DNA from: Nisaea nitritireducens | Lineage (GTDB): Bacteria; Pseudomonadota; Alphaproteobacteria; Thalassobaculales; Thalassobaculaceae | Direction of reading: 5' to 3' | NCBI RefSeq assembly: GCF_014904795.1 | Contig: NZ_JACZFS010000019.1 | Span: 143,761-207,760 of the forward strand | Length of the DNA stretch: 64,000 bases | In this document: piece by piece, positions 27,064-35,724 of the stretch | Numbering within the stretch: the first letter of the stretch is position 1 | Layout of the letters: the number at the start of each line of letters is the position of its first letter | The notes under the pieces: generated by a model | Databases searched by the model: none | What the model saw: only the letters and a program-made list of their open reading frames with translations | Told to the model about the DNA's origin: nothing | Made by a program: the position numbers and the translations under genes

Positions 27064-29453
27064 GTACAACGGGAACCAATAGCGGCATGTCCTCCTACGA
27101 CCGCCCCGACCGGCAATGGCGGTGCGGCCGGCTCGCCCTCGGTCAGCCTTGCCCGCACGGGCCTGATGCCGCCGGTGCCTGCCGCGGCATGGCCGATTGT
27201 GCGCCGATACGCCGGGGAGACCGCTGGCATTGCACCCGCCCGCAAAGTGTCGGCGGCCCCTGCGACGCCGGACCGGCGCCCGACGGTCGTTGCTCGTTCC
27301 AGCGCCCGCCCTGTGTTCCTGTGCGCAGTCTCAGCGCACTGCGTCGCCGTGTAACGCGGCTGGTCGTCGTCGCCGCGATCGGTCTGGTCATGATTGGACT
27401 TTCCGGCACCGACCGGGAAGCCCTGCTGTCCCCCGGGCCGCTTACCTTCCAGCACAGTGTGGTCGGCGGGTGCGCCGGTTGCCATCAGGGTTTCGACGAA
27501 GGCCCCGCAGGCTGGGTGATGACCGCTGTCGGAATGTCGCAGGAGATGAACGGAGACCACACCTGCCGCTCCTGCCACGAACTCGGCCCACATGCAGAGC
27601 GCGCGCACTCCCGCCCCCCGGCAACGACAGCCGCCCTGACAGACGCGGCATTGCATCGCCACACCAAAGAGGGAGCCGAGCAACCGCTGGAATTCAAACT
27701 GTCCGGATGGCTGTTCACAGATACCGGCACGCCAACATCCACGGTCGGGTGCGCAACCTGTCACCGTGAGCATAGCGGCGTAGACGCAAGCCTCACCGAG
27801 ATGCCCGAAGGTGCCTGCCAGACCTGTCACACCGTGCAATTCAACTCGTTCGGAAACGGCCACCCGGAATTCGGCGAGACTTTGTTCGACCGCCGCCTCC
27901 GCATCGCTTTCGACCATGCCGCCCATCTGGACCGGCATTTCGGTGCCACCGAGAGTGCGGGCAAGGCGCCGGAAACCTGCACGTCCTGCCACCTGCCGTC
28001 GGACGACGGGCGGGCCATGCAGACGGAGAAATTCGAGACCATGTGCGCATCCTGCCACCAGGACAACATATCCGGTGCCGGCGCGATCGGGCCGAAAGGG
28101 ATCGCGTTCCTGACAGTGCCGGGCCTGGATCTGCAGGAGTTGACGGCACGCGGCGTCGATATCGGCGATTGGCCGAAATGGTCGGAGGAACCGCTCACCC
28201 CCTTCATGCGGCGTCTGCTGGAGGGTGACAGCTCCGTGACGCTCGCTCTTGAGCGGATGGACGGGCTGGACCCGATGGATCTGCGCGACGCCGAAGCGGA
28301 CGACATCAGGGCGGTGACGGAGGTCGCCTTCGCGGTCAAGCGCCTGATCGGCGACCTGCTCGCCGATGGCGTCCAGGCGGCGGAGAAGCGGCTGGCGAAC
28401 GGGCGAACGGACAAGGCTCTGGAGCAAATAAGCACAGACCAGACCGGCACCATGCTCGGCCATTTGCCAATGGAAGTGCTGCAAGCAGCGGCCCGGAACT
28501 GGTTCCCGGAGCTGGCAAGCGAGCTGGCCGGAAAGCTCCCGGCACTTCCAGAGACGATACCAGGCCCGCCATCCGCCCAGAACGGAAGCCCTACCCCCGC
28601 TCCGTCGCTTGATCAATCTGATATCCTCGCGTCTGCACCAGACCAATCGGACATCCTTGCTGCACCAACAACGGATCAGTCCGACATCCTCGCGCCCGCG
28701 CCGGACCAGTCTGACATCCTTGCCGCGCCATCGACGGATCAGTCCGATATCCTGGCATTGCCGTTGACCGGCACGAGCGATGCCCTCGCGCCGCCACCGG
28801 AGTTGGCGCCGACATCTCCCGTCACCCGGGCCGAGACCGCCCCGCCGCCAACGCGGATTGAGCCCAACGTTTCTCCCGAGGACTGGATGCGGGCCGGCGG
28901 CTGGTATCGTAATGATTTCGCTCTGCTGTACCGGCCGACAGGGCACGCGGATCCGTTCATGCAGGCCTGGATCGACCTCGCAGCGGCCCCGTCACCGCAG
29001 GACGGCGATGGCGCGTTGCTGGCCACCTTTGCCGGTGCGCAGGCGCCGGGCACATGCCTGCGCTGTCACAGTGTCGACCGCGGCGAGGGCGGAACCGGAT
29101 CCGTTAACTGGCACCCCGCCTCCCGCGATCCCGCCACCCGGGATTTCGTGCGCTTCTCCCACAGGCCGCATTTCAGCCTGATCGCAGAGTCCGGCGGTTG
29201 TCAGACCTGCCACAACGTGATCCGGCCAAAAGGAACAGGATCCGTATCCGCATTCCAGGACCAGTACCGCCAGAGCGATCCACACGCCGAAATCGTAGCG
29301 GGTTTCGCGTCACCGACTGTCGCCACCTGCTCGGAATGTCACGCACCGGGGCGCGCCGGAGATACCTGCACCCAGTGCCACGCCTATCATGTCGGCACCT
29401 TCGAAACACCAACCGTTCCGACCAGAATGCGGGTGCTCGCACCCACGGAGTGA
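27060..29453 (+). CDS. Membrane-anchored decahaem c-type cytochrome with Cys-rich cytoplasmic head
   Basis: This 797-residue protein has a cytoplasmic head (residues 1-98) with eight Cys in two tandem copies of PCxxGPxxxGxC...C. A basic stretch (VRSLSALRRRVTR) and a single helix at about 99-115 follow. Six CxxCH sites lie at about residues 138-340. A haem-free region holds five DQSDILA repeats (residues 518-568). Four more CxxCH sites precede the C-terminus, the last at residue 770, giving ten in all. Several free HxxH and His residues can serve as distal ligands. Being tethered, it can accept electrons from the cytochrome b and hand them to the tetrahaem or pentahaem protein. No full-length homologue is known to me. 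Confidence 0.88.
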   Translation: MSTTGTNSGMSSYDRPDRQWRCGRLALGQPCPHGPDAAGACRGMADCAPIRRGDRWHCTRPQSVGGPCDAGPAPDGRCSFQRPPCVPVRSLSALRRRVTRLVVVAAIGLVMIGLSGTDREALLSPGPLTFQHSVVGGCAGCHQGFDEGPAGWVMTAVGMSQEMNGDHTCRSCHELGPHAERAHSRPPATTAALTDAALHRHTKEGAEQPLEFKLSGWLFTDTGTPTSTVGCATCHREHSGVDASLTEMPEGACQTCHTVQFNSFGNGHPEFGETLFDRRLRIAFDHAAHLDRHFGATESAGKAPETCTSCHLPSDDGRAMQTEKFETMCASCHQDNISGAGAIGPKGIAFLTVPGLDLQELTARGVDIGDWPKWSEEPLTPFMRRLLEGDSSVTLALERMDGLDPMDLRDAEADDIRAVTEVAFAVKRLIGDLLADGVQAAEKRLANGRTDKALEQISTDQTGTMLGHLPMEVLQAAARNWFPELASELAGKLPALPETIPGPPSAQNGSPTPAPSLDQSDILASAPDQSDILAAPTTDQSDILAPAPDQSDILAAPSTDQSDILALPLTGTSDALAPPPELAPTSPVTRAETAPPPTRIEPNVSPEDWMRAGGWYRNDFALLYRPTGHADPFMQAWIDLAAAPSPQDGDGALLATFAGAQAPGTCLRCHSVDRGEGGTGSVNWHPASRDPATRDFVRFSHRPHFSLIAESGGCQTCHNVIRPKGTGSVSAFQDQYRQSDPHAEIVAGFASPTVATCSECHAPGRAGDTCTQCHAYHVGTFETPTVPTRMRVLAPTE
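28611..28763 (+). repeat. Intragenic tandem repeat encoding five DQSDILA units
   Basis: Alternating 30- and 33-base units encode DQSDILA followed by SAP, APTT, PAP, APST or LP. The repeat sits in a Pro/Ala-rich linker between the two haem blocks of the decahaem cytochrome. Its Gln-Ser-Asp-x-Leu core echoes the repeat in the pentahaem cytochrome of the same operon. Confidence 0.9.
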
Positions 29454-29476
29454 TGACACGAACGGATCGTAAGAGA

Positions 29477-30937
29477 TCACTTTCTCAGCACCGCCGCGAT
29501 GCGCTCGATACCTTCGGCGATACGGGCGGAGGGGATCGAGGAATAGGCCAGTCGGTAATATTGGACGTTCTCGTCCGCTGCGTCGAAGAAGGCCTCGCCC
29601 GGCTCGATCAGAACGCCTTGGCTGCGCAGTGATAGCGCCAGCTCCGCGGTATTGATGCCGTCCGGAGCCTTCATCCAGAAACTGGAGCCGCCGAAACCGC
29701 CGGTTCCCGCCACCTCGAGACCACATTCGCGGATCGCTTTTTCCATCACGGCGCGGCGACGCCCGTAGGCCTTGCCTATGCGATTGACCATGCTGTCGTG
29801 ATAGCCCCGGGAGAGGAAATAAGTGGTCGTGCGCTGCACGCTTCCCGGCGGATGCCGCAGCACCATGGCCCTGAGCGCCCTCGCCTCCCGGATGAAGGTC
29901 GGCGAAGCAACGATGTAGCCGAGCCGCAAACCGGGAAACAGGGATTTCGAAAAGGAGCCGATATAGATCACGGACCCCGCACGATCGAGCGACTTGAGTG
30001 CGGGTGTCGGCTGCTGGGCGAAGGACATCTCGAATTCATAATCGTCCTCGACAATGATGAAATTGCGCTCTGACGACAGCCGCAACAGCTCCAGCCGCCG
30101 GCTCATCGGCATTGTCGTGTTGGTCGGACACTGATGGCTTGCCGTCGTGAAGACGACGCTGAGCTGATCGGGCAGCCGTTCCGGCGGCAGACCGTTCTCG
30201 TCGACATCGATCGGCACGGTCCGGCAGGCACTATGCCGCAGCACTTTCCTGAGGCCAGGATAACAGGGGTTCTCGATAGCTGCCGTGCGATCCCCTGTGA
30301 GCAGCAGCTGCGTGCAGATCCAGATGGCATTCTGGGCGCCGAGCGTGAGCAGGACTTCCTCGGGCCGGGCCGAGATCCCTCGCCGTGGCAGCACGTTCCG
30401 CACGATATATTCGATCAGTTTCGGATCGTCCTGCTCATACCGGTCCGCCGTAACCTCTTCGAAGTCCTTGCGGCCATGCGCTTCCAAAGCGCAACGGCGC
30501 CAGTTGTCATGGTCGAACAGACTTGGATCCGGCTGTCCGTAAATGAAGGGGAATTCGTAGTCGCGCCAGTCCGGCGGCCGAAACAGATTCATTGGATCGG
30601 AATAACGAGCCCCGAGCGCCCGCTGCCAGTCGACTGTCTCAAGCCGCGCCGTATCGCCGAGCTTATAATCGGGAGGGCGCGGCGCATTCTCGGAAATGAA
30701 GTGGCCGGACCTGCCCCGGGACGTCAGATATTCGCTCGCCACCAGTTCCGCATAGGCCAGCGTCACCGTCACACGGCTCACGCCGAGCTGCTGCGCCAGC
30801 ATGCGGCTCGACGGCATCTTGTCCCCAGGCAGGAAACGGCCAGCCAGGATTCCCTGGCTGACCATCTGCTGGATCTGTTTCTGCAATGTTCCGCCGAACT
30901 GCGGATCGAGGTGAAACTGTGTCGCCTTGATACCCAT
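29477..30937 (-). CDS. tauR: MocR/GntR-family regulator with aminotransferase domain, TauR-like
   Basis: This 486-residue protein has a GntR winged helix at about residues 15-80 (KMPSSRMLAQQLGVSRVTV) joined to a fold-type I aminotransferase domain. The PLP lysine lies in IGSFSKSLFPG near residue 310. MocR proteins use PLP as cofactor or sensor and activate nearby aminotransferase operons. It follows tpa on the same strand after 27 bases, and two direct repeats upstream of tpa fit the TauR operator, so a taurine-responsive activator is the best call. The symbol is inferred from context; PdxR/GabR-type sensing of another amine is possible. Confidence 0.82.
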   Translation of the reverse strand: MGIKATQFHLDPQFGGTLQKQIQQMVSQGILAGRFLPGDKMPSSRMLAQQLGVSRVTVTLAYAELVASEYLTSRGRSGHFISENAPRPPDYKLGDTARLETVDWQRALGARYSDPMNLFRPPDWRDYEFPFIYGQPDPSLFDHDNWRRCALEAHGRKDFEEVTADRYEQDDPKLIEYIVRNVLPRRGISARPEEVLLTLGAQNAIWICTQLLLTGDRTAAIENPCYPGLRKVLRHSACRTVPIDVDENGLPPERLPDQLSVVFTTASHQCPTNTTMPMSRRLELLRLSSERNFIIVEDDYEFEMSFAQQPTPALKSLDRAGSVIYIGSFSKSLFPGLRLGYIVASPTFIREARALRAMVLRHPPGSVQRTTTYFLSRGYHDSMVNRIGKAYGRRRAVMEKAIRECGLEVAGTGGFGGSSFWMKAPDGINTAELALSLRSQGVLIEPGEAFFDAADENVQYYRLAYSSIPSARIAEGIERIAAVLRK

Positions 30938-30964
30938 CAGCGGAACACCGGCAGCCGGGAGCGT

Positions 30965-32356
30965 TTATTTTCCGGAACCGAACACGGCCGTCAGGGCATT
31001 GTCGATGGCGCCAGTGATCTGGTCGATGTCCGACTTGGTGGCAATCAGTGCCGGGGACAGGCAGAGCGTGTTGTTGTAGCCCGGGATCGACCGGTTGGTG
31101 ACGCCAATGAGCACGCCCTCGGCATTGCAGTGACCGACCACGGCCTGGCCCTTGATCTCGTCCACCGGCTCCTTGGTCTCCCGGTCCGCGACCAGCTCAG
31201 CACCCCAGAAGAGGCCCTTGCCGCGCACGTCGCCGATTACCGGATGCTTGTCCTTCAGAGCGAGCAGGTTTTGCTCCAGACGGGCGCCCATGGCGGTCGT
31301 GTTCGCCAGCAAATCTTCGTCCTCGATGATGCGCATGTTCTCGAGCGCCGCGGCCGGTCCCGACGTGCAGCCGCCGAAGGTCGAGATGTCGCGGAAATAG
31401 CTCATCGGATCGGACGCGTCGGCCTTGAAGAGATCGAAGACAGCTTCCGTGGTCACGGTGCAGGAGATCGCCGCATAGCCCGACGCAACGCCTTTCGCCA
31501 TGGTGACGATGTCCGGCTTGATGCCGTAATGCTGATAGCCGAACCATTCGCCGGTCCGGCCGACGCCGCAGACCACTTCATCGAGAATCAACAGAATGCC
31601 ATACTTGGTGCAGATCTCCTGGACCCGCTCCCAATAGCCTTTCGGCGGGGTGATGACGCCACCGCCTGCGGTAATGGTCTCAAGGCAGAGGCCGCCAATG
31701 GTGTCCGGGCCTTCACGCAGAATGACTTCCTCGATCGCATCGGCGGCACGCTCGCCGTAATTCTCAACCACGCCATACTGGTTGCGATATTCGAGGCAAT
31801 GCGGCACATCCACAAAGCCCGGCGTGAACGGGCCGTAATGGGCCTGGCGCTGCGGCTGACCGGCTGCCGAGAGGGCGGTGATGGTGGTGCCGTGATAGTC
31901 CCGCTCCCGATAGAGGATCTTGGACTTCTTGCCTCCATGGTGCTGCGCGGAGATCTGGCGCACCATCTTGAAGGCCTTCTCGTTCGCTTCCGAGCCGGAG
32001 TTCGAATAATAGACGCGGGTCATGCCCGGCATCTTGGAGATCAGGCGCTCGGAGAAGCGGGCGCCCGGAACAGACCCGAGGGCGCCTGCGAAATAGTTCA
32101 TCTTCACGAGCTGATCGCGTACGGCGTCGGCGATGGTATCGCGGCCATAGCCGACATTCACCGTCCAGACGCCGCCGGACACCGCGTCGAGATGTTCCTT
32201 GCCGGTGATATCCCAGACGCGCATCCCCTTGCCTTCGACGATGATCTTCGGATCTACCGTCTCGAACATCTTGTGCTGCATCAGATGATGCCAGACATGC
32301 GCCTTGTCGGAGGCGACGACATCGGAAAGATCGTTTTCGAATTGCGTGGTGCTCAT
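30965..32356 (-). CDS. tpa: Taurine--pyruvate aminotransferase-like, class III
   Basis: This 463-residue class III aminotransferase contains DAVSGGVWTVNVGYGR near residue 58, YYSNSGSEANEKAFKM near residue 120, LILDEVVCGVGRTGEWFGYQHYG near residue 255 and the PLP lysine in MAKGVASG near residue 290. These segments fit Tpa, which turns taurine and pyruvate into sulfoacetaldehyde and alanine. The xsc and tauABC genes are not in the window. It lies upstream of a TauR-like gene, supporting taurine or a similar omega-amine as substrate. A strong terminator separates it from the helicase gene upstream. Confidence 0.85.
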   Translation of the reverse strand: MSTTQFENDLSDVVASDKAHVWHHLMQHKMFETVDPKIIVEGKGMRVWDITGKEHLDAVSGGVWTVNVGYGRDTIADAVRDQLVKMNYFAGALGSVPGARFSERLISKMPGMTRVYYSNSGSEANEKAFKMVRQISAQHHGGKKSKILYRERDYHGTTITALSAAGQPQRQAHYGPFTPGFVDVPHCLEYRNQYGVVENYGERAADAIEEVILREGPDTIGGLCLETITAGGGVITPPKGYWERVQEICTKYGILLILDEVVCGVGRTGEWFGYQHYGIKPDIVTMAKGVASGYAAISCTVTTEAVFDLFKADASDPMSYFRDISTFGGCTSGPAAALENMRIIEDEDLLANTTAMGARLEQNLLALKDKHPVIGDVRGKGLFWGAELVADRETKEPVDEIKGQAVVGHCNAEGVLIGVTNRSIPGYNNTLCLSPALIATKSDIDQITGAIDNALTAVFGSGK

Positions 32357-32444
32357 GGCGCAGGGTCTCCAAGGTCCGGCCGCAGGAAAATGCCGGCCAA
32401 ATGAAATCGTCAGGTCGCAGAATTACACAGTCGCGGCGCGAACC

Positions 32445-32477
32445 ATAAGTCCAGATTGCACCTGCGGATAAGACCAG
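32445..32477 (-). promoter_or_regulatory. Two direct repeats upstream of tpa, candidate TauR operator
   Basis: On the minus strand CTGGTCTTAT (32477-32468) and CTGGACTTAT (32454-32445) repeat with 23-base spacing, about 90-120 bases before the tpa start. From memory, TauR of Rhodobacter capsulatus uses direct repeats of CTGGACTTAA at the tpa promoter; the match here is 8-9 of 10. Tandem, same-orientation sites at two-turn spacing are typical of MocR proteins. Confidence 0.7.
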
Positions 32478-32499
32478 AATATCCGAGCCTGCGATGGAG

Positions 32500-32539
32500 C
32501 GGAAACAAAACAAGCGCCGGACAGAAGTCCAGCGCTTGT
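32500..32539 (-). terminator. Rho-independent terminator of the DEAD-box helicase gene
   Basis: Read on the minus strand, ACAAGCGC-T-GGAC pairs with GTCCG-GCGCTTGT around a four-base loop and is followed by TTTTGTTT. It lies 114 bases after the helicase stop and just before the tpa control region, insulating tpa. Confidence 0.85.
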
Positions 32540-32573
32540 CTGATTTCGTTTACCCGCTCTTTGTAACCACTTA

Positions 32574-32621
32574 CCAGCGATCATATGGGCCAGCGATCAC
32601 ACAGGCCGGTGATCATATTGG
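32574..32621. repeat. Three tandem 16-base imperfect repeats after the helicase gene
   Basis: Units are CCAGCGATCATATGGG, CCAGCGATCACACAGG and CCGGTGATCATATTGG, head to tail with no spacer, in the non-coding segment between the helicase stop and its terminator. Each contains a GATCA core. Role unknown. Confidence 0.7.
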
Positions 32622-32652
32622 CGCCTAGCAAAACCCTGCGGCTCTGTCAGCC

Positions 32653-34752
32653 TTAATCGACCCACGGCGCCTTCGGCTTGGACTCACCCTTGCGGTGCGG
32701 TTTCTTGGTGCCGGACTTGCCTTTCGGCTTACCCGGTTTGCCCTCTCCGGCTTTCGGTTTGCCGGACTTGGCATGCCCCGGTTTCCCGTCACCGGATTTC
32801 GCATGTGCGGGCTTTGCATGTCCCTCACGCGGCTTGCCGAATTTCCCGCCCGGCTTGCCCGCGCCATCCTTCGGCTTTCTGGGCTTCTTTGCCTTGTAAT
32901 CCGGAGCCGGCCGCTCATCGGGAGCGGAGGCCGGCGCCGCGTCAGCGGCTTCCGTGACAACATCCGCGGCAGGGCGGCCCTGAGGCGCGCGCTTGTCCCG
33001 CTGACGCTTCATCGGACGATCGCCCGGTTCCGCATCGGCCCGAGGCCTGCGGGGCGGACGCGGGGCACGCGGCTCCGACGATGTCTCCTGTTCAGCAGGA
33101 GCGCCGGACATCCGGTCCACCGTGATGCTCTTCTCTACCTTGCGGCTCGGGCCAACCGCCGCCAGAAACTTGTCGACTGCCTTGGGGTGCAGCTCGACGT
33201 GGGTTTCGGTTTCCTGGATCTTGATCGCGCCAACATCAGACTTGGTGATGTCGCCGGTGCGGCACAGCATCGGCAACAGCCAGCGCGCTTCCGCCTTGTG
33301 GTTCCGGCCGACCGAGAGGCGGATCCATACACCGTCCTCGAAATCCTGCCGGCGCTTGCGCGGCTCACCGCGGTCGCCACGATCCCCCCGGTCACCACGA
33401 TCCCCGCGCTCTCCACGGTCGTAACGCTCACCGCCCGAGGGATCGTTCATCAGCTCTTCAGGTGCCGGCAGCCCGGCCATGCGCTTACGCAGGAACGCGA
33501 TGGCGACGGCTTCGGCGTCATAACGAGAGAGCAGCTCCGTCGCGAAAGCGCGTTCTTCCTCGGTGGTCTCGCCGCTCAGATCCGCATCTTCCAGAATACG
33601 CTTGCGATCCAGCGCCAGAATCTCATCCGCGGTCGGCGGTTTGCCCCAGGTCGCCTTGATATTGGCATTGGACAGCATGCGCTCGGTCTGGCGCCGGCGG
33701 GAATAGGGTACGATCAGGGTGGAGACACCCTTGCGCCCGGCCCGGCCGGTACGACCACTCCGGTGCAGCAGGGATTCCTGGTTCTTCGGCAGATCCGCAT
33801 GGATCACCAGTTCCAGGTTCGGCAGATCGATTCCGCGGGCCGCCACGTCGGTGGCGACACAGACCTGCGCCCGGCCATCCCGCAACGCCTGCAGGGCGTG
33901 GGTCCGCGCGCTCTGGCTCAACTCGCCCGACAGAGCAACAACCGAGATGCCCCGATTGGTGAAGCGGCTGGTCAGGTGGTTCACTGTCGCACGGGTGCTG
34001 CAGAAGACGATGGTCGTGACCGCATCCGAATGCCGCAGCACGTTGATGATCGCGTTTTCCCGATCATTCGGCGCGCAGGCCAAAGCCCGGTATTCGATAT
34101 CGACATGCTGGTTCCGCTCCCCAGCCGTGGAGATACGAACCGCATCCTTCTGATAACGCTTGGCGAGAGAGGCGATGGTCCGGGGCACAGTGGCCGAGAA
34201 CATCAGTGTCCGGCGGGTTTCCGGCGAGGATTTCAGGATGAATTCCAGATCCTCCCGGAAGCCGAGATCGAGCATCTCATCGGCCTCGTCCAGCACGATA
34301 GCTTTCATGCCAGACATGTCCAGCGACCGGCGCTCGACATGATCGCGCAATCGTCCGGGCGTACCGACGACAATATGTGCGCCACGCTGCAGCGCCATGC
34401 GTTCGGTCCGCATATCCATGCCGCCGACGCAGGACACCACCGAGGCGCCGGTGAATTCATAGAGCCATTCCAGCTCTCGCTTGACCTGCAGGGCCAGCTC
34501 GCGGGTCGGTGCGACAGCCAAGGCAACTGGAGAGGATACCCGCTCGAAGCGTTCGGCATCGCCCAGCAGGGTCGGTGCCATGGCCAGCCCGAAAGCAACC
34601 GTCTTGCCGGAGCCAGTCTGAGCCGAGACCAGAGCGTCGGCATCCTGCATTTCGTTGGTAATGACCGCCTGCTGAACCGGGGTCAGCGTCTCGTAACCGC
34701 GCTTCGCCAATGCCTTACCGAGCGCCGGAACAACGCCTTCAAATTCTGTCAT
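32653..34752 (-). CDS. DEAD-box RNA helicase (DeaD/CsdA-like) with DbpA domain and basic tail
   Basis: This 699-residue protein has the Q motif GYETLTPVQQAVI, motif I AQTGSGKT near residue 43, PTRELALQ, TPGRL, motif II LDEADEMLD near residue 155, SAT, ARGIDLPN and HRSGRTGRAG. A GDRGDRGDRGD linker near residue 445 leads to a DbpA-type RNA-binding domain (about 470-545). The tail is a Lys/Pro/Gly-rich low-complexity segment (PGHAKSGKPKAGEGKPGKP) of about 130 residues. Such helicases act in ribosome assembly and mRNA decay, often cold induced. A 400-base region with an inverted repeat precedes the gene. Confidence 0.93.
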   Translation of the reverse strand: MTEFEGVVPALGKALAKRGYETLTPVQQAVITNEMQDADALVSAQTGSGKTVAFGLAMAPTLLGDAERFERVSSPVALAVAPTRELALQVKRELEWLYEFTGASVVSCVGGMDMRTERMALQRGAHIVVGTPGRLRDHVERRSLDMSGMKAIVLDEADEMLDLGFREDLEFILKSSPETRRTLMFSATVPRTIASLAKRYQKDAVRISTAGERNQHVDIEYRALACAPNDRENAIINVLRHSDAVTTIVFCSTRATVNHLTSRFTNRGISVVALSGELSQSARTHALQALRDGRAQVCVATDVAARGIDLPNLELVIHADLPKNQESLLHRSGRTGRAGRKGVSTLIVPYSRRRQTERMLSNANIKATWGKPPTADEILALDRKRILEDADLSGETTEEERAFATELLSRYDAEAVAIAFLRKRMAGLPAPEELMNDPSGGERYDRGERGDRGDRGDRGDRGEPRKRRQDFEDGVWIRLSVGRNHKAEARWLLPMLCRTGDITKSDVGAIKIQETETHVELHPKAVDKFLAAVGPSRKVEKSITVDRMSGAPAEQETSSEPRAPRPPRRPRADAEPGDRPMKRQRDKRAPQGRPAADVVTEAADAAPASAPDERPAPDYKAKKPRKPKDGAGKPGGKFGKPREGHAKPAHAKSGDGKPGHAKSGKPKAGEGKPGKPKGKSGTKKPHRKGESKPKAPWVD

Positions 34753-35079
34753 GTCATGTCTTTCGGAATGCCTGCGATCGACCGTTCGGGAACCATGTTT
34801 CCCCCGGTGGGATCGGCAGTGCGGCGCCTTGCGCGCGTGATCGAATTAAAGTGGCGCGCAACATAGGCGGGTAAGAGCCGGATGTACAGCGCTCCGGCGC
34901 GCATACCTGCTGAGCATTTCCGGTACCGCGACGCCATTGCGTGTTGCGCCAGACGCAATGCTTGAACGGCACCGCCTCCGCAAATTCAACATGTTCGTCT
35001 GACAAGTACCGTCCGTAATTCATTGTACGTTTCAAGCTCTAAAGGCACACTGAAAGCTGATTCGAGAGGATAGCAGAAC
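34753..35079. other. Divergent intergenic region with 8-bp inverted repeat
   Basis: This 327-base region serves the helicase (minus) and methyltransferase (plus). CATTGCGT (34935-34942) and ACGCAATG (34953-34960) form an 8-bp stem with a 10-base loop. It could be an operator or an element of the helicase leader. No tRNA or small gene was seen. Confidence 0.5.
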
Positions 35080-35694
35080 GTGGTTTCACAAGCAGAATCG
35101 CAGCCTGAAGGCGCGCAGCAGGCACTCAAGCTCAATCTTGGCTGCGGCAAGGTGATCCGCGACGGCTGGGTAAATCATGACATCATGCCCGGGCCGGGCG
35201 TCGACGTAATTTACGATCTTGAGACATGCGGGATCGAACCGTTTCCGCTCCCGGATGATTCAGTCGAAGAGATCCATGCATCGCATCTGATCGAACATAT
35301 CGACCGTGTGCTGCCATTCATGCAGGAGATGTGGCGGATCGCGAAAAACGATTGCCGGTTCGAGCTCAAGCTGCCTTTCGGCGCGACCGACATGGCCTGG
35401 GCCGATCCGACCCACAAGCGGCCCTATTTCATTCGCAGCTTCGATTATTTTCAACAGCCGTTCTATAATTTCGCGGATTACGGCTATCGCGGCGATTGGG
35501 GTACCGACGAAGTCACCTTCCTCATCCCGAAGAGCGTCGCCGGATCGAACACCGCTGAAGAGCTGATGCACCGGATCAACACGGAGCGCAATCTGGTGGC
35601 GGAAATGCAGGTCAACCTGATCGCCTTCAAGCCCATGCGGCCGAACGACCGGGCCCTGATGACCATACCCAAGGTCAATTTGAACATCGTTTGA
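35080..35694 (+). CDS. Class I SAM-dependent methyltransferase domain protein
   Basis: This 204-residue protein starts at GTG (MVSQAESQPEG), with GAGAGGA about 9 bases upstream. Motif I LNLGCGKVIRDGWVNHD lies near residue 18, and the post-motif region FPLPDDSVEEIHASHLIEHI near residue 60 is of the Methyltransf_11 kind found in sugar or lipid biosynthesis. Substrate unknown. A Nudix gene follows after 30 bases, so the two may be co-transcribed. Confidence 0.8.
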   Translation: MVSQAESQPEGAQQALKLNLGCGKVIRDGWVNHDIMPGPGVDVIYDLETCGIEPFPLPDDSVEEIHASHLIEHIDRVLPFMQEMWRIAKNDCRFELKLPFGATDMAWADPTHKRPYFIRSFDYFQQPFYNFADYGYRGDWGTDEVTFLIPKSVAGSNTAEELMHRINTERNLVAEMQVNLIAFKPMRPNDRALMTIPKVNLNIV

Positions 35695-35724
35695 GTACAA
35701 GAAGCCCGGAACAAGGACAAACAG

